A stretch of 64,000 nucleotides of DNA from Dermatemys mawii (Eukaryota > Chordata > Testudines > Dermatemydidae): contig ML677373.1 of the NCBI GenBank assembly GCA_007922305.1, positions 10,280,127 to 10,344,126 on the forward strand, given 5' to 3'. The notes beneath the pieces are model-generated. The model did not search any database, was not told the DNA's origin, and worked only from the letters and a program-made list of their open reading frames with translations. Made by a program: the position numbers and the translations under genes. Of the stretch, positions 33,726-44,805 are shown in pieces. Each line of letters begins with the position of its first letter. The stretch's first letter is position 1.

Positions 33726-36700
33726 CTCCCTCTTCCTCCTTACCGTTCCTCCCCAAAAATCTCTGCTGCTGCCTGATTGCATACTACTTGTTCCAGGTGA
33801 AGTGTGTAGTTGACCGGTCAATTGATAAATCTGGGGTTCTGCTGTATACATTTAATGTTAAGTATTTTAAACTCTGTTTTGCAAGAACATTGTATTTGAC
33901 ACTACTAGATTTCTTTAAAAATCAAAGCATTTTGTACAGAAGTATCACTGTCCAAATCCTTAGCCTGGAGTCAAATAAAAACAATCCTAAAACTCATGAC
34001 CTACAGAATTTCTCTTTCAGGCTTCTTTTCAAGATTGTAGTTGTTTGTTTTTTTTTTTTAAAAAAAAAGCTATGTGTGTATATAGCTTGTTTTAGCTTCC
34101 AGTCGCTATTCCTTTTCTCCCCCACAAATGATGATTTTGGAAACTGGTCTGTACCTTTTTTCTCCTCCTCCAATCAACCCCAATATGTCACCAGTAACGT
34201 CTTCCTTTAATGAGTTGGAACATTTCTAGAGCACTTCCAGTACAGCATGATCCAGGAGAATGAAGACTACAGCTGGCAACTGTTCTTAAAGAACAAGAAT
34301 AGCAAGTAATACCTTCTTTGTTTTGTAATAAGTAACAAAATTGGTATAGCAGTGTCCAGATAGCCAAAGTGTCAAGTTTAAATGATACAATCAGCATTAG
34401 TTTTTCTTAAAGATCATTTTTCTGCAATTCAGCATTATGAAACAGGCATATATTAACTCACAGAAATGTTCATGATCCTGCAGGAATTATGATGAATCTT
34501 CTGAGCATTATGGTTTTTTTGTATTAGAAAGCAGAAGGTTCTCATGCAGCTGATCAGTAACACACAAAAAGAAATGAAAACAAGTAATACATGCAGTAGT
34601 CAATATGATGTGAAAAACCAGATCATTCTGAGAACTGAATAGATACGAGCAGATTTAAAAGTGGGCCTCTTGTGCTCTGAAAAGTGAGGGTTTGACAGCA
34701 GTGGCAGTATCTTATTATTTTCCATCCCAGGGGCTGATGCCAGCGTCAATACTGACCTTTTTTCTTTCAGTCCCTGTGGTTCTGGAGAAAATACAGCTTT
34801 TATTTTGGGTTTTAAAAGCTCATTGGCTGCAATTTAGTTAAATAATATTTGTAGTTTATTCTATTTAGTTTGAAATAAGTGTTGTAAACAAATAGGAATT
34901 TGGGAATGCTATTATATAGACAATATATTTCCTATTTGGGTTTAATTATGTTTTGTGTGTGTGAGACACACACAATTTTGTTTTATGCAATAATATCACA
35001 GGAAAAACTAAATGAGCTATAGTCACATTTCAGGATACTTATTTCATCACGTATTACTTAGCTTCACTTTTGTTGACATAGTTTAATTTAGAATTCCTGG
35101 CCGTGGCACGTCCTCATAGTTTACCATAATGGCTTATAAAGACAAGATATGTACAAGACAGCAAACATGTTGTCTAATGTATATGGACAAAGTCATCTTG
35201 ATTTCAGTCTCCTGAGAATTATAGAGGTCCATGTTTAACCTCATTTCTTGGAAGACTATCTAAAAGATGCTTTTTACATGTAAGGCATTGAGGAAAATAA
35301 TTGTTTTTCCAGTTAAAAAAGTAACTGAAGACTAGCTGTTCAGATCGTAAATTCTGTAGCAGCTACTAGGAAATACTTTCACATGTTGCTATTTGGGTCA
35401 GAGGAAAAATCAGTTACTACATGACAGCAAAATTATTCTGAAGGTATGCTGAGTTGGTGCTTAGTCAAGGAAAACATGTTTAAAAAATTTGACAATTTCC
35501 CCGTTCTACCGCAATCACTTTCCCCATTTGTTTTATGGGTGATGTTTCACTCAGGTGGAAGAAGCATTTTTAAAATAGGAAAATGTAGTTGTAAACCTAC
35601 AAGAATGGTAGGAGTACTCAAACAATTGTGGTATCTGAAACTACTTTTAATTAATTTTTAGTGGACTATATTTCAAGTTGATGGTGTCTCTTTAACAAAT
35701 AGGTACAGCAGGCTGAATAGTCACAGGATTGGTAAAAATGAGAGCTCAGAAGTCCCAACTGTATTGCATTTAACCCAAACAAACCATTTGAGTTTAGTTT
35801 AGGTTTTTTTAACATGAAAGTCACCACTAATACCTTTTTTAAAAATAAATAAATAAATAAATGGAGAAAGAAAAACAGAAGTCATTGATGATAAAAGAAA
35901 AATAGACTGAAAATTTGTGAAACTAGAGGTAAAACACTAATCAAAATCAACAGCAAAACAAATGGGGAAACATTCTGGATTTAGAAATGGAACTTAGCTC
36001 ATGGCTTTCAGTAGTTGTTAACTCATAGCAATGCCACTTTCTATTTTGGCTTGTCTTCAGATATATTTTTTCTCTGTTGGCTTAGGGGTTCAGAGCAGGA
36101 GTTGGAAGTGATTACTAAATAACAGTTTTTCAAATTTGAGTTACTTTTTGAAAAGTATTTCTGGCCTTGTTTGTAAGTCTCTTATACGTACTGTTTTAAA
36201 AGTTGCAAGAATAATATATTCTGTTTATATGGAACATAAAACGTATTCCCTAATGTTCTCAATAGTTAGTTAAAATAGTCCTTATTCATAGTTATTGGAG
36301 AAATAAGTTTTGTTTTTGTTTAAAAATGGAAGGGAAAGAATTATTGCAGATTTTAACTAATGACAATAGTTATAAAGCAAACTGTGGTTATTTTACTGAA
36401 GTCACTCCTATATGAATAAACTGATTTGCAAACTCCATGTAGCTACAGCCTTACATGTAACGTCTTACAATTTATTTTATTTTAACATATTCCTATTTTA
36501 TTAGTTCTTAGGAAAGTCAGCTTTACATAAACCTGTAGTGTTTTGTTAAAGGTAGGTGTTATCAGAGTAATAAGGTAGAATAAAATCATGTGTCCTGTAT
36601 TAGATCTTGTCTTAGAAGATAATTGATTTATAAAATAGATTCTACTTACACTTATATAAAAATAAAACTAGTCCTTTATTTGTTGATAACACATCAAATG

Positions 36701-38157
36701 GTTAAAATGACTAGAAGAGAACGTAGTTGTTGGCAGTAGCCCTTGGATAGAAACTGTATGTGCTGATGCTGGTGAAATTTAAATATGTAACTGGAGAGCC
36801 CAACATGCTTACACGTATTAGATGGACATTTTGAAAAGGCTGAGAAGAAGTAGTTGTGTTAGTGTGAAACAAGTTTTTCTTCTTGAAATGTTGCTCTAAA
36901 ATGTTGTGGGGGAAACTGAACTGTCAGAAGTAGTTGTCTCCCTGCCATATAATCACACCAAAGTAAACCTGTTTGTATTTAAGATAAATAATATCTTTAT
37001 TATATTATTCAAAGTGTGATTATTAAACATATATCTGATTTGACTTTGCCACAACTACTTTATTTAGGATTACTTTGCAACTTGCATCAAAGTGTATTTA
37101 AATAAAATGCTTGCAAGAGCAGGATTCTACCTGCAGTCTTCCTGGTGCTAAAAACAAATTTAGTAAAATGTCTATTACAAAAGTTCACCTACATGTTCTT
37201 TATTTTTACTAAGTGTTTTGTTAAAAAAATAAAGAAAATTAATGGGGTAGGAAGAACAATCAGGTTTTCAAATTTATAATTGCCTCTGAGTTTTAATGTT
37301 ATTTTGAATGGCAGTTGGAAAACTGAAATGAAGTAAGAGAAGTTGCTTGTAATAGGTGTAGAGTTGTCAATTGATTTGATACTACCTAGCTGATAAATAG
37401 CAAAAATTATCCAGAATGGATTTCACACAGGAATCAGATTAATGTTTTACGTGTTGGCTGCCAGAAAGAGCAGATATGGTTTATAGATCGAGATCCTAAG
37501 AAGGACTTCAAGCATAGTGGAGTGATTTTAATTTTTTGGAGTTTTTTTGTGTTATGAAATAACTTGAAGACATGCAGTACTGTATAATTGCCATTGATCC
37601 TGAAATAAAAGGAACTCGCATTCTACTGTTGTTTAGCTGCTATAGGGATCTGCAATATCTTATTAGTTATATAAAGATTAAACCTTTTTATAGCAAATAT
37701 CTGATTTTTTTTTTTTGAAGATGGAATAGAACATAAAGCAAAATCAGTTTTCATATAATTGATTAGCCATTCCCATTTGGGTATATGTAGGTCATAGTGT
37801 CACTACCTTGCAATGTAATAGGATAGCCGGATCATTTGGATTATAAAATAATATATGTTTTCTATAAATTTGACAACATAAGGTTTAGATGAAAAGATGA
37901 GTGTACACATGCTGCTTACATTTGATTGACAGTTTAAACAGAAAATCATTTTATTAATTCAGTTATGTGTGTGATGTTTATTATACTGCTACAGCCACTA
38001 AAGCTTAACAGTTATGTGTGTATTGAATCAAGGCACACATCATTCATAATATTGTTAAGTAATAAAGTTTTCATACTAGTGGGACCAAGTCTGATACCAT
38101 GCAGTCAGTATAAAAAGAAAAAAAAGTAAAGTTCAGTTTTCATTAACCATCTGATAC

Positions 38158-38975
38158 CAGCGAAAACGAGGAGTCCTTGTAGCACCTTAGAGACTAACAT
38201 TTATTTGGGCATAAGCTTTCGTGGGCTAAAACCCACTTCATCAGATGTATGAAGTGAAAAATACAGTAAGCAGTATATATATTACAGCACATGGAAAAAA
38301 TGTGAGTTGTCTTACCAAGTGGGGAGTCAGTGCTAACGAGGCCTATTCAGTTAAAGTGGAAGTGGCCTATTTTCAACAGTTAACAAGAAGGGGTGAATGT
38401 CAGCAGAGGGAAAATTACTTTTTGAAGTTATCCATCCACTCACACTCTTTATTCAGGCCTAATTTGATGGTGTCCAGTTTGCAAATTAATTCCAGTTCTG
38501 CAGTTTCTCATTTGAAGTCTGTTTTTGAAGTTTTTTTTCTTTCCTCTTTTAAATGAAAAGAATTGCCTGTTTTAAATCTGTTGAGTGTCCAGGAAGATTG
38601 AAATTTTCTCCAACTGGTCTTTGAATGTTACAATTCTTGATGTCTGATTTGTGTCCATTTATTCTTTTTCATAGAGACTGTCTGATTTGGCCAATGTACA
38701 TGGCGGAGAGGCATTGCCAGCACATGATGGCATATATCACATTGGTAGATTTGGAAGTGAACAAGCCCCTGATGGTGTGGCTGATGTGGTTAGGGCTTCT
38801 GATGGTCTCCCTTGAATAGATATGCGGACAGAGTTGGCAATGGGATTTGTTGCCGGGATTGGTTCCTGGGTTAGTGTTTTTGTTGCATGGTGTGTAGTTG
38901 CTGGTGATTATTTGCTTCACTTTGGGGGGCATATCTATTCAAGGGATACCATCATAGGACCTAACCACATCAACG
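38158..38975 (-). pseudogene. Penelope-like element 3' part with GIY-YIG remnant
   Basis: On the minus strand the frame 38932-38669 reads 'MPPKVKQIITSNYTPCNKNT', 'NKSHCQLCPHIYSRETIRSP' and 'TSKSTNVIYAIMCWQC' followed by 'MYIGQIRQSL'. This matches the start of the GIY-YIG endonuclease of PLEs, with IY and YIG motifs and paired Cys. After a frameshift the strand continues as 'KWTQIRHQEL', equivalent to the NGHKSD block, and then the non-coding tail. At 38930-38972 on the + strand a 43-bp piece ('ctattcaagggataccatca') repeats part of this coding region in inverted orientation. The tail holds a hammerhead-like core at 38217-38244. Confidence 0.8.
38208..38245 (-). ncRNA. hammerhead-like ribozyme motif in PLE tail
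   Basis: On the minus strand the order is CTGATGA (38244-38238), stem II GTGGG…CCCAC (5 bp, loop TTTTAG), GAAA (38220-38217), then GC-TTAT-GC. The base that should pair with the last A of GAAA is C instead of U (GCC rather than GCU), so the cleavage triplet is damaged. No convincing stem I is seen. PLEs are reported in the literature to carry hammerhead motifs; activity of this copy is doubtful. Confidence 0.45.
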
Positions 38976-39019
38976 GAGAGGGAGAGGAAGCATTTAGAGT
39001 TAAATGTAAACTACGAAGA

Positions 39020-39260
39020 AAATAAAGACAGTTTAAAAAAAAGATTTGACAAGATAAAGAGACTTTCTGTGCTTGCTTCATTTAAATTAAGATGGCTAAA
39101 AGCAGCATTTTTCTTCGTAGTTTCAAAGCTGTATTAAGTTAATGTTCAGTTGTTTTTTTTTCAAAAGTTTACAACCATAATGCTTTGTTTAGAGTTACGA
39201 ACATTTCAGAATTACGAACAACCTCCATTCCTGAGGTGGTGTTAACCTGGGGTTCTACTG
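39020..39260 (-). mobile_element. Tc1/mariner-type element, antisense copy
   Basis: The right end 'ggggttctactg' followed by TA (39261-39262) and the internal 'acgaacaacctccattcctg' match the reverse complement of 33470-33725. It directly follows the inverted part of the PLE at 38158-38975. No ORF is present. Confidence 0.5.
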
Positions 39261-39329
39261 TACTTTGAGTCTGCTTGAGTTTTTGTTGTTGTTTTCTTCT
39301 ACCTATCTGTACAGCTATATCTCAGCAAA

Positions 39330-39493
39330 ACTAGAGTTGGTTAATAACATAGTAAAAGCATCCTGATTGGCTAATAACTTAGATTGTGATGTAATTATTA
39401 CCCAGTGTTTTAATATCATGTGCTTCAGAAAGCCTCCGGAGACATTGCAAAGAGTTACTTGTGGCTCCCAAGCCCAAGTCCGTGAATCACTGG
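39330..39493 (-). repeat. hAT-type repeat remnant
   Basis: The words 'gcatcctgattggctaataa', 'agttacttgtggctcccaag' and 'cgtgaatcactg' read, reverse-complemented, like a common reptile repeat beginning 'cagtg.ttcacg'. Only one terminus is clear, so limits are approximate. Confidence 0.35.
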
Positions 39494-42165
39494 TTTAGTT
39501 CATACGTTGAATGACTATAGCCCAGATGCACACATTAGCAGAACAGGTATATTAGTCAAAAGCTACTAATAACTTGAGCAGGTTAGCTCATTAGTGCAAG
39601 AAGAAATTGGGTAAGTGATGTAAAGAAGAAAACAGAGTCAGTGAGAAAGTAGGGAGCCAGCAGGTACTGTTTGGACTGGTTAGGCAATCTGTTAATGCTG
39701 ACAACCCCTGAAATGACTTCAGGGTGATGTTTTTTCTTCTGACTCTTTTTCTCTAACATGGGGAAGGACAGAATCACTCAAGCATCTTGAGTGGGAGGAC
39801 CAGTGTGATACCCCTTCAGGCCTTTCGGCAGGGATTTAGATGCGTAAGTGACTTACATGCTTTTGAAAACTTTACCCTTTGTGCTTATTATGCTTCCTAT
39901 AGAATTTGCCTGCACCAAAACATGAAGGAATGATCATGCTAGAAATCTTCCTTTGCGTTCATGGATTATGATGATTTTTAGAACCTCAGAAATATTTGTC
40001 TTTTTCAGTTAGTGAAATCAAAAAGGTTTAAAGTCAAAATAAATAAAGAGAAAGTATTAGGAGAAATGACAGCAAATCTGTTTCAGTGGGTTAAGCTGAC
40101 ACCAAAGCTTGTCTGTATGTACTGAAAACCAGCTATGATGTCCAGCTTTAGGAAAAATAGACTTCTAAATGGAATTTCTTAATGGAAGTACTTCTGTCAC
40201 CATTATTACTAATTAATTTCTACTATGTGGATAGTGTGCTTGGTGCTGTGCAATGAACCGAAATAGAGTTTTGCTGTAAAGAGCTTTCAGTACAAAGGTC
40301 AACTTCTAGAATTTAACTTTCAGAAACTTAGCCTTTCAAAATCACTGTAATGTGTTGCTATTTTAAATTGATATAGGCTGAAAATTTGTAGATTAAAAAA
40401 ATCTATTGGAGTGTATTTTAGACAATTAGTTCAGAAAATGTTTGCTAATATGCAATAAATCATTAATAAGGGCATATTAGACTAAGCATGCCTATTTAAA
40501 AAGTAATAGTTTTAAAATAGAAAGTCTTAGAAGATTTGTATTATATGGTAGTACAGTGACTATGGAAATCCACTAGCAGGGTCCCAAGTCGTCGGCTATT
40601 ACTGAGAGTGAACAATAGATTAAATAGATATCTACTTCTTTAAAGGAAACATGCATCTGCCGATAACTGCTTGCAAAAATATAGTAACCTCGGTTTATAG
40701 CTGCCTTAGTGCGGAAATTCCCATAACCTGTTGCCATTCTGGCAGTAGTTTTGAAAGAGCATGCTATGAAAATGTCATTTGTTGTCACCTCACATTTCTC
40801 TGTGCGCATAGATATTGCCCTTTTTTTTAAATTAAAATGTGGAGGCAAAGGTTTTCAAACTATATGATGTCACCATCTACAAGTTGTGCTGTTTATCATG
40901 CTAGGTAAAGATTGACTGTTAATGATAACTACTGCACACAGCATGCATTTGATGATGACCAGCAGGCTTGTTGCCATGGAGAGCACAAGACTCTTATACA
41001 TGCCGGACAGCATAAGATCATTAGTCACTGCTTTATAAACACTCTAATGGAAAAAGAGTTTAAATTTAAAAGTCTTCTTTTGATAAACTCTTCAAATATA
41101 GGCCTTGCCTGTTAAGTCAGCGGTGACTCTTGCTGTCAGCAAGAATGGCAATAATTAAGCACTATTTGCACTTCTACAGAAGATAAGCATGAAAAGTGGC
41201 TTATCTTAGTGATGAGCGAGACCTTTGTGAAGTCACACAAACTGAAGTTGAACGTCTTACTGCCTTGTCACCATATTACATGTTCCCGAACATCTGGAAC
41301 GTGAAGACATTAGTTATGTAGGGTTGCAGACATTCGTTGAAGGGAGGGCTCAGATAGGAAATCAGTTCACACTTGGTTTCAGAACACACTTTAAAAGTTG
41401 CTGTGTGTGAAAGCTCGGTAGTACAGATTCCAAGATAGCATCCCTATTGTAAGACTTCCCAAGTGTTATGTTTAAAAGAAACAACTATAGAGTGAGCGAA
41501 CAGATATGATTACGCTTACAAGGGGTATGCTCTTTATAAATAAAACTCACCAAAGCATTGGTAGTTTCTCCTGGAAAAGCCCAATTTAAAAAAGGAATGG
41601 TCACAAGTAAGGAAAAATTCATCTTACCCCATTGTAAAGGGAAATCTAAGGAACAGAATGAAAACGTTAGTCATGTTGATGCTTTCTGGTTGACATTCAG
41701 AAACATTCTGTGTTAAGGCCAGTTCACATAAATACATTTTTCAGTGTTTCTCTCTCGCTTTTTCGATGTCTAGATACATTAGCTTAGCAGATCGGTCTGT
41801 CTTGGTTAGAAGTTGATGTTTTCCTCCTGCTCATTCCTCACTTGAAGTCTTAGTCCTCCTGTTTCTAGTGCTTTTTCTGTGGAGATGATATTGCAAAAAT
41901 AAGATATGGATTTCATGTAACAAGATGTAGTAACACTTGACCTCCTAAGCAAGAAAGATTCAGAATTGGTTGGATTTTTTTTCATGAGTGTTGCTGATGA
42001 AGGACTTACTTTTCATGCAATATTTTAAAAATTCCAATATATGGTTGTTTTGATGAAGTGACAACTTCAGTGTAGAGAAAACCATGAGCATTTTAAAGTA
42101 AAAATTACTGCAGTTGTAAAACTCACCAGCAAAGTAATTTTTGGAAATACTTTCTCTGTTTTACA

Positions 42166-42530
42166 GGGCGTTTGACATCAGCAGGGCTGGAAAAATGTAC
42201 CAACACCTAGCAGAACTTAAGCTGTAGTGTGTACATGGCCTAGGTTGGTATAAGCTATGTCACTCAGTGGTGTGAATAAACCCACCCCCCTGAGTGACGT
42301 AAGTTAAACCGACCTAAATGCCCCAGTGTGGCCAGCGGGACAGTTGATGGGAGAGCTTCTCTTGCCATAATAGCTACCAATGCTCGCAGGGGCTGGAGTA
42401 ATTGAGTCTATGGGAGAGCTCTCTCCTATTGGCTTAGAGCATCTACACCAGCAGCGCTGCAGTAGCAAAGCTGCATCAGTTCAGTTGCATTGCGGTAAGC
42501 TCTGTAGTGTAGCCATAACCTAAATCTATT
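42166..42530. repeat. palindromic DNA-transposon remnant
   Basis: A central palindrome 'gtcactcagtggtgtgaata' faces '..cccctgagtgacgtaagtt'. The ends 'gctgtagtgtgtacatggcc' and 'gctctgtagtgtagccataa' are similar to each other. Internal words such as 'gggagagcttctcttgccat' are shared with the piece at 14170-14200. It looks like the same general class as 14005-15060 and 24143-24420. No target-site duplication is identified. Confidence 0.4.
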
Positions 42531-42760
42531 AAGTTAATGTCCTTTGCCAAGCACTGGAGTTATTCACTGGATGATCCGAAACCAGAGATGAGTGAAATGT
42601 TGAATAAATGAGATATCTTGGTTGTCATTCTCTCCCCACCTTGCTGTACCTAGGAGACTGGGGGCGCAGGTATATTAGTTGGAGATCCTTTACTATTGCA
42701 ACATCAAGGTTCTTCAGGAGCAGGAAGATGGAGAAAGCTCCTGCTTTCCTGCAACTAGAT

Positions 42761-43287
42761 CGGGGTGATCAACCTTTTGGCCTGAGGACCACATATGGGT
42801 ATGGAAATTGTATGGCAGGCCATGAATACCCGGTCAGGGAGGGAGACTATATGGGGTGTAGCATGGGGAGGGGTGCTATAAGGGATGTTATCAGGGTGTG
42901 GGGAGAGGAGACTCATGGGGTGCCACAGGTGGAGGCACCCTAGCTGGGACAGGTGCAGTCACTGGGCAGTTGTGAGGATCTTGAGGGTGGGGCAGTAGGA
43001 GACTGGGAGGGGATTGGGTGTACTGCTGTGTTGCGGAGGGGGGAAGGGGGTGTCACATGGAGGCAGCGTTCCAGTCCCAGAAACAGCACGACGAAGTTGT
43101 GCCTGTTCGGTGTGGCTCTGTGTGCTGGAAGATGGTTCTCATCAAGGGAATTGTGAGTCGGGGGCTGAGGAGCACTGGTCGGAGCAGGGCAAGTCCCCGA
43201 CTGCACTTCTCGACAAGAGCTCAAGGGCCAGATAAAAACATCTGGTGGGCTGGAAGCGGCCCACGAGCCATAGTTTACCCACCACTG
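42761..43287. mobile_element. non-autonomous hAT-like element with perfect TSD
   Basis: An exact 8-bp duplication, aactagat, lies at 42753-42760 and 43288-43295. The ends are 'cggggtgatcaaccttttgg' and, at the right, 'catagtttacccaccactg'. This is the same family as 8160-8759. The interior is G-rich without transposase; open frames of 90-138 codons across it on both strands are chance. Confidence 0.78.
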
Positions 43288-44373
43288 AACTAGATGGAAA
43301 AGGAATTTCAAATGTATAACACCTACTAGCCAGAAGCTGATAAAAATTAAGCCCACAAGTTTGGTCCAGGAACAACACTGGTAAAAATCTGAGCACCAGC
43401 TCCCTTCCCAGCAGCAGGTGGAATGGAAACCGTGCTTTTAACCAGGATGTTGCCCCTGAAGCCTTCTTAAGGGGCCCTAATCTCTCCCTACCTTCCCACA
43501 CTCAGATTTCCCATTTACCTCTGTCCAGTAAACATATATTTCTGTTGACTATAAACTGAGAGTAAACTTCTGTGTTCCTAATCTGAGGGAGAGAAAGTAC
43601 TCCATTATAAATATTTTTTCTTGTAATCTATCATATTTAAAAACAAAACCAAGCTGCTGTGTTTGTGGAACTCATGCAAACAGGTTTGTACATTCTTTGC
43701 TGGTTCTGCAGTAAAAAGAATCAAAAGTGCACTCGGATAACTGAGTTCACACAAATATTCTTACATGAAAGGTGCTGTAAAATAGACACAACATTCATGC
43801 CAGTTATGGTTCCATTCAAAATAGTGGGATTTTTTTCCAAATTGAAAAAGGCACGGTCAGACGGGAAATTATATTTTCAGGCTTCTAACTTGCTTAGATT
43901 TGAGTTTTGCTGATTCAGGAGCCTGAGGTTATTACAAACGGAGAATAAATGTCTTCAAATTTAAAAAAAATGAGCATTTCAAGAATGTTTATTAAGTGGA
44001 ACGAATAACTTCTCACTGCAATCGCCACTGTCAAATTTGTGAGTGATGTTAGAGTGGTAGCAATTCTGAGAATGCAACCGAACCTTCAAAGAGGCATCAG
44101 TGATGTGCAATCTAATTTAATGGACAAGACTACTCAGATAAGTCTGACAAGAATCGTAACTGCAGTCTTAAAGTATGTTGAATTTAATATAAAATTAGTG
44201 TATATTTCAGGCAGAGGAGAGGAAGAGGAGGAAAGTGAGGAAGAAAAGTAGTTGCAAAGGCAATGCATTACAAATATTGGAATGGGGAGGGGGTGAATAT
44301 GCACCTGTTAAAGCTTTTGTATCTATGCATTAATATAAGTTACTGTACATATGTATTAATATAACTCCTGATA

Positions 44374-44805
44374 CAGTGGAGCCCCGCTATAATCCAAGAA
44401 ATCCCATCGTGCTAAATGCGGGGTCGCGTTATTGCGGGCTCTCAGTCCCCGACAGGTGGGGGCTGTGGCTTCTGATCTCTGGGGCTGCACACTGCAGCCC
44501 CGGAGTTCTCTCTTGAAGCTGCTGCCTCTGTGCCTGCCGCGGGCAGGGGACACCAGCGCCTGCAGCCTCAGGTCCCCTGTCCCAGCAGGTGTGGAGCCGC
44601 TGGGCAGCGGTGAGAGAAGCCATGGCCCTGCGCCTGCAATCCGGAGTTCTCTGTCTGTCGCAGGCACTGCCACAGCTTCTCTCCGTGCTGCCCAGCAGGG
44701 GAGAGAAGCCGCAGCCTCACACCTGGCGAGGACAGAGAACAAGGACTTAGGAGCCATGGTATAATTGCGCTATATCCGGATTCATGTTATATCAGGGCTC
44801 CACTG
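44374..44805. mobile_element. Tc1/mariner-type (pogo-like) MITE, 432 bp
   Basis: The left end CAGTGGAGCCCCGCTATAA and the reverse complement of the right end, CAGTGGAGCCCTGATATAA, match at 17 of 19. They are flanked by TA (44372-44373 and 44806-44807). The GC-rich interior shares words such as 'gggagagaagc' and 'ggacagagaa' with 63086-63711, so they are one family. No transposase is present; open frames here are chance. Confidence 0.7.

Noticed and set aside
44211..44251. Purine-rich GAG/GAA stretch after 'atatttcag', resembling a Glu/Lys-rich TNRC6 N-terminal exon.
   Set aside because: It lies between exons A and B, which already join in frame, whereas the Lys/Glu-rich exon of TNRC6 precedes exon A. 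It looks like a simple purine run.
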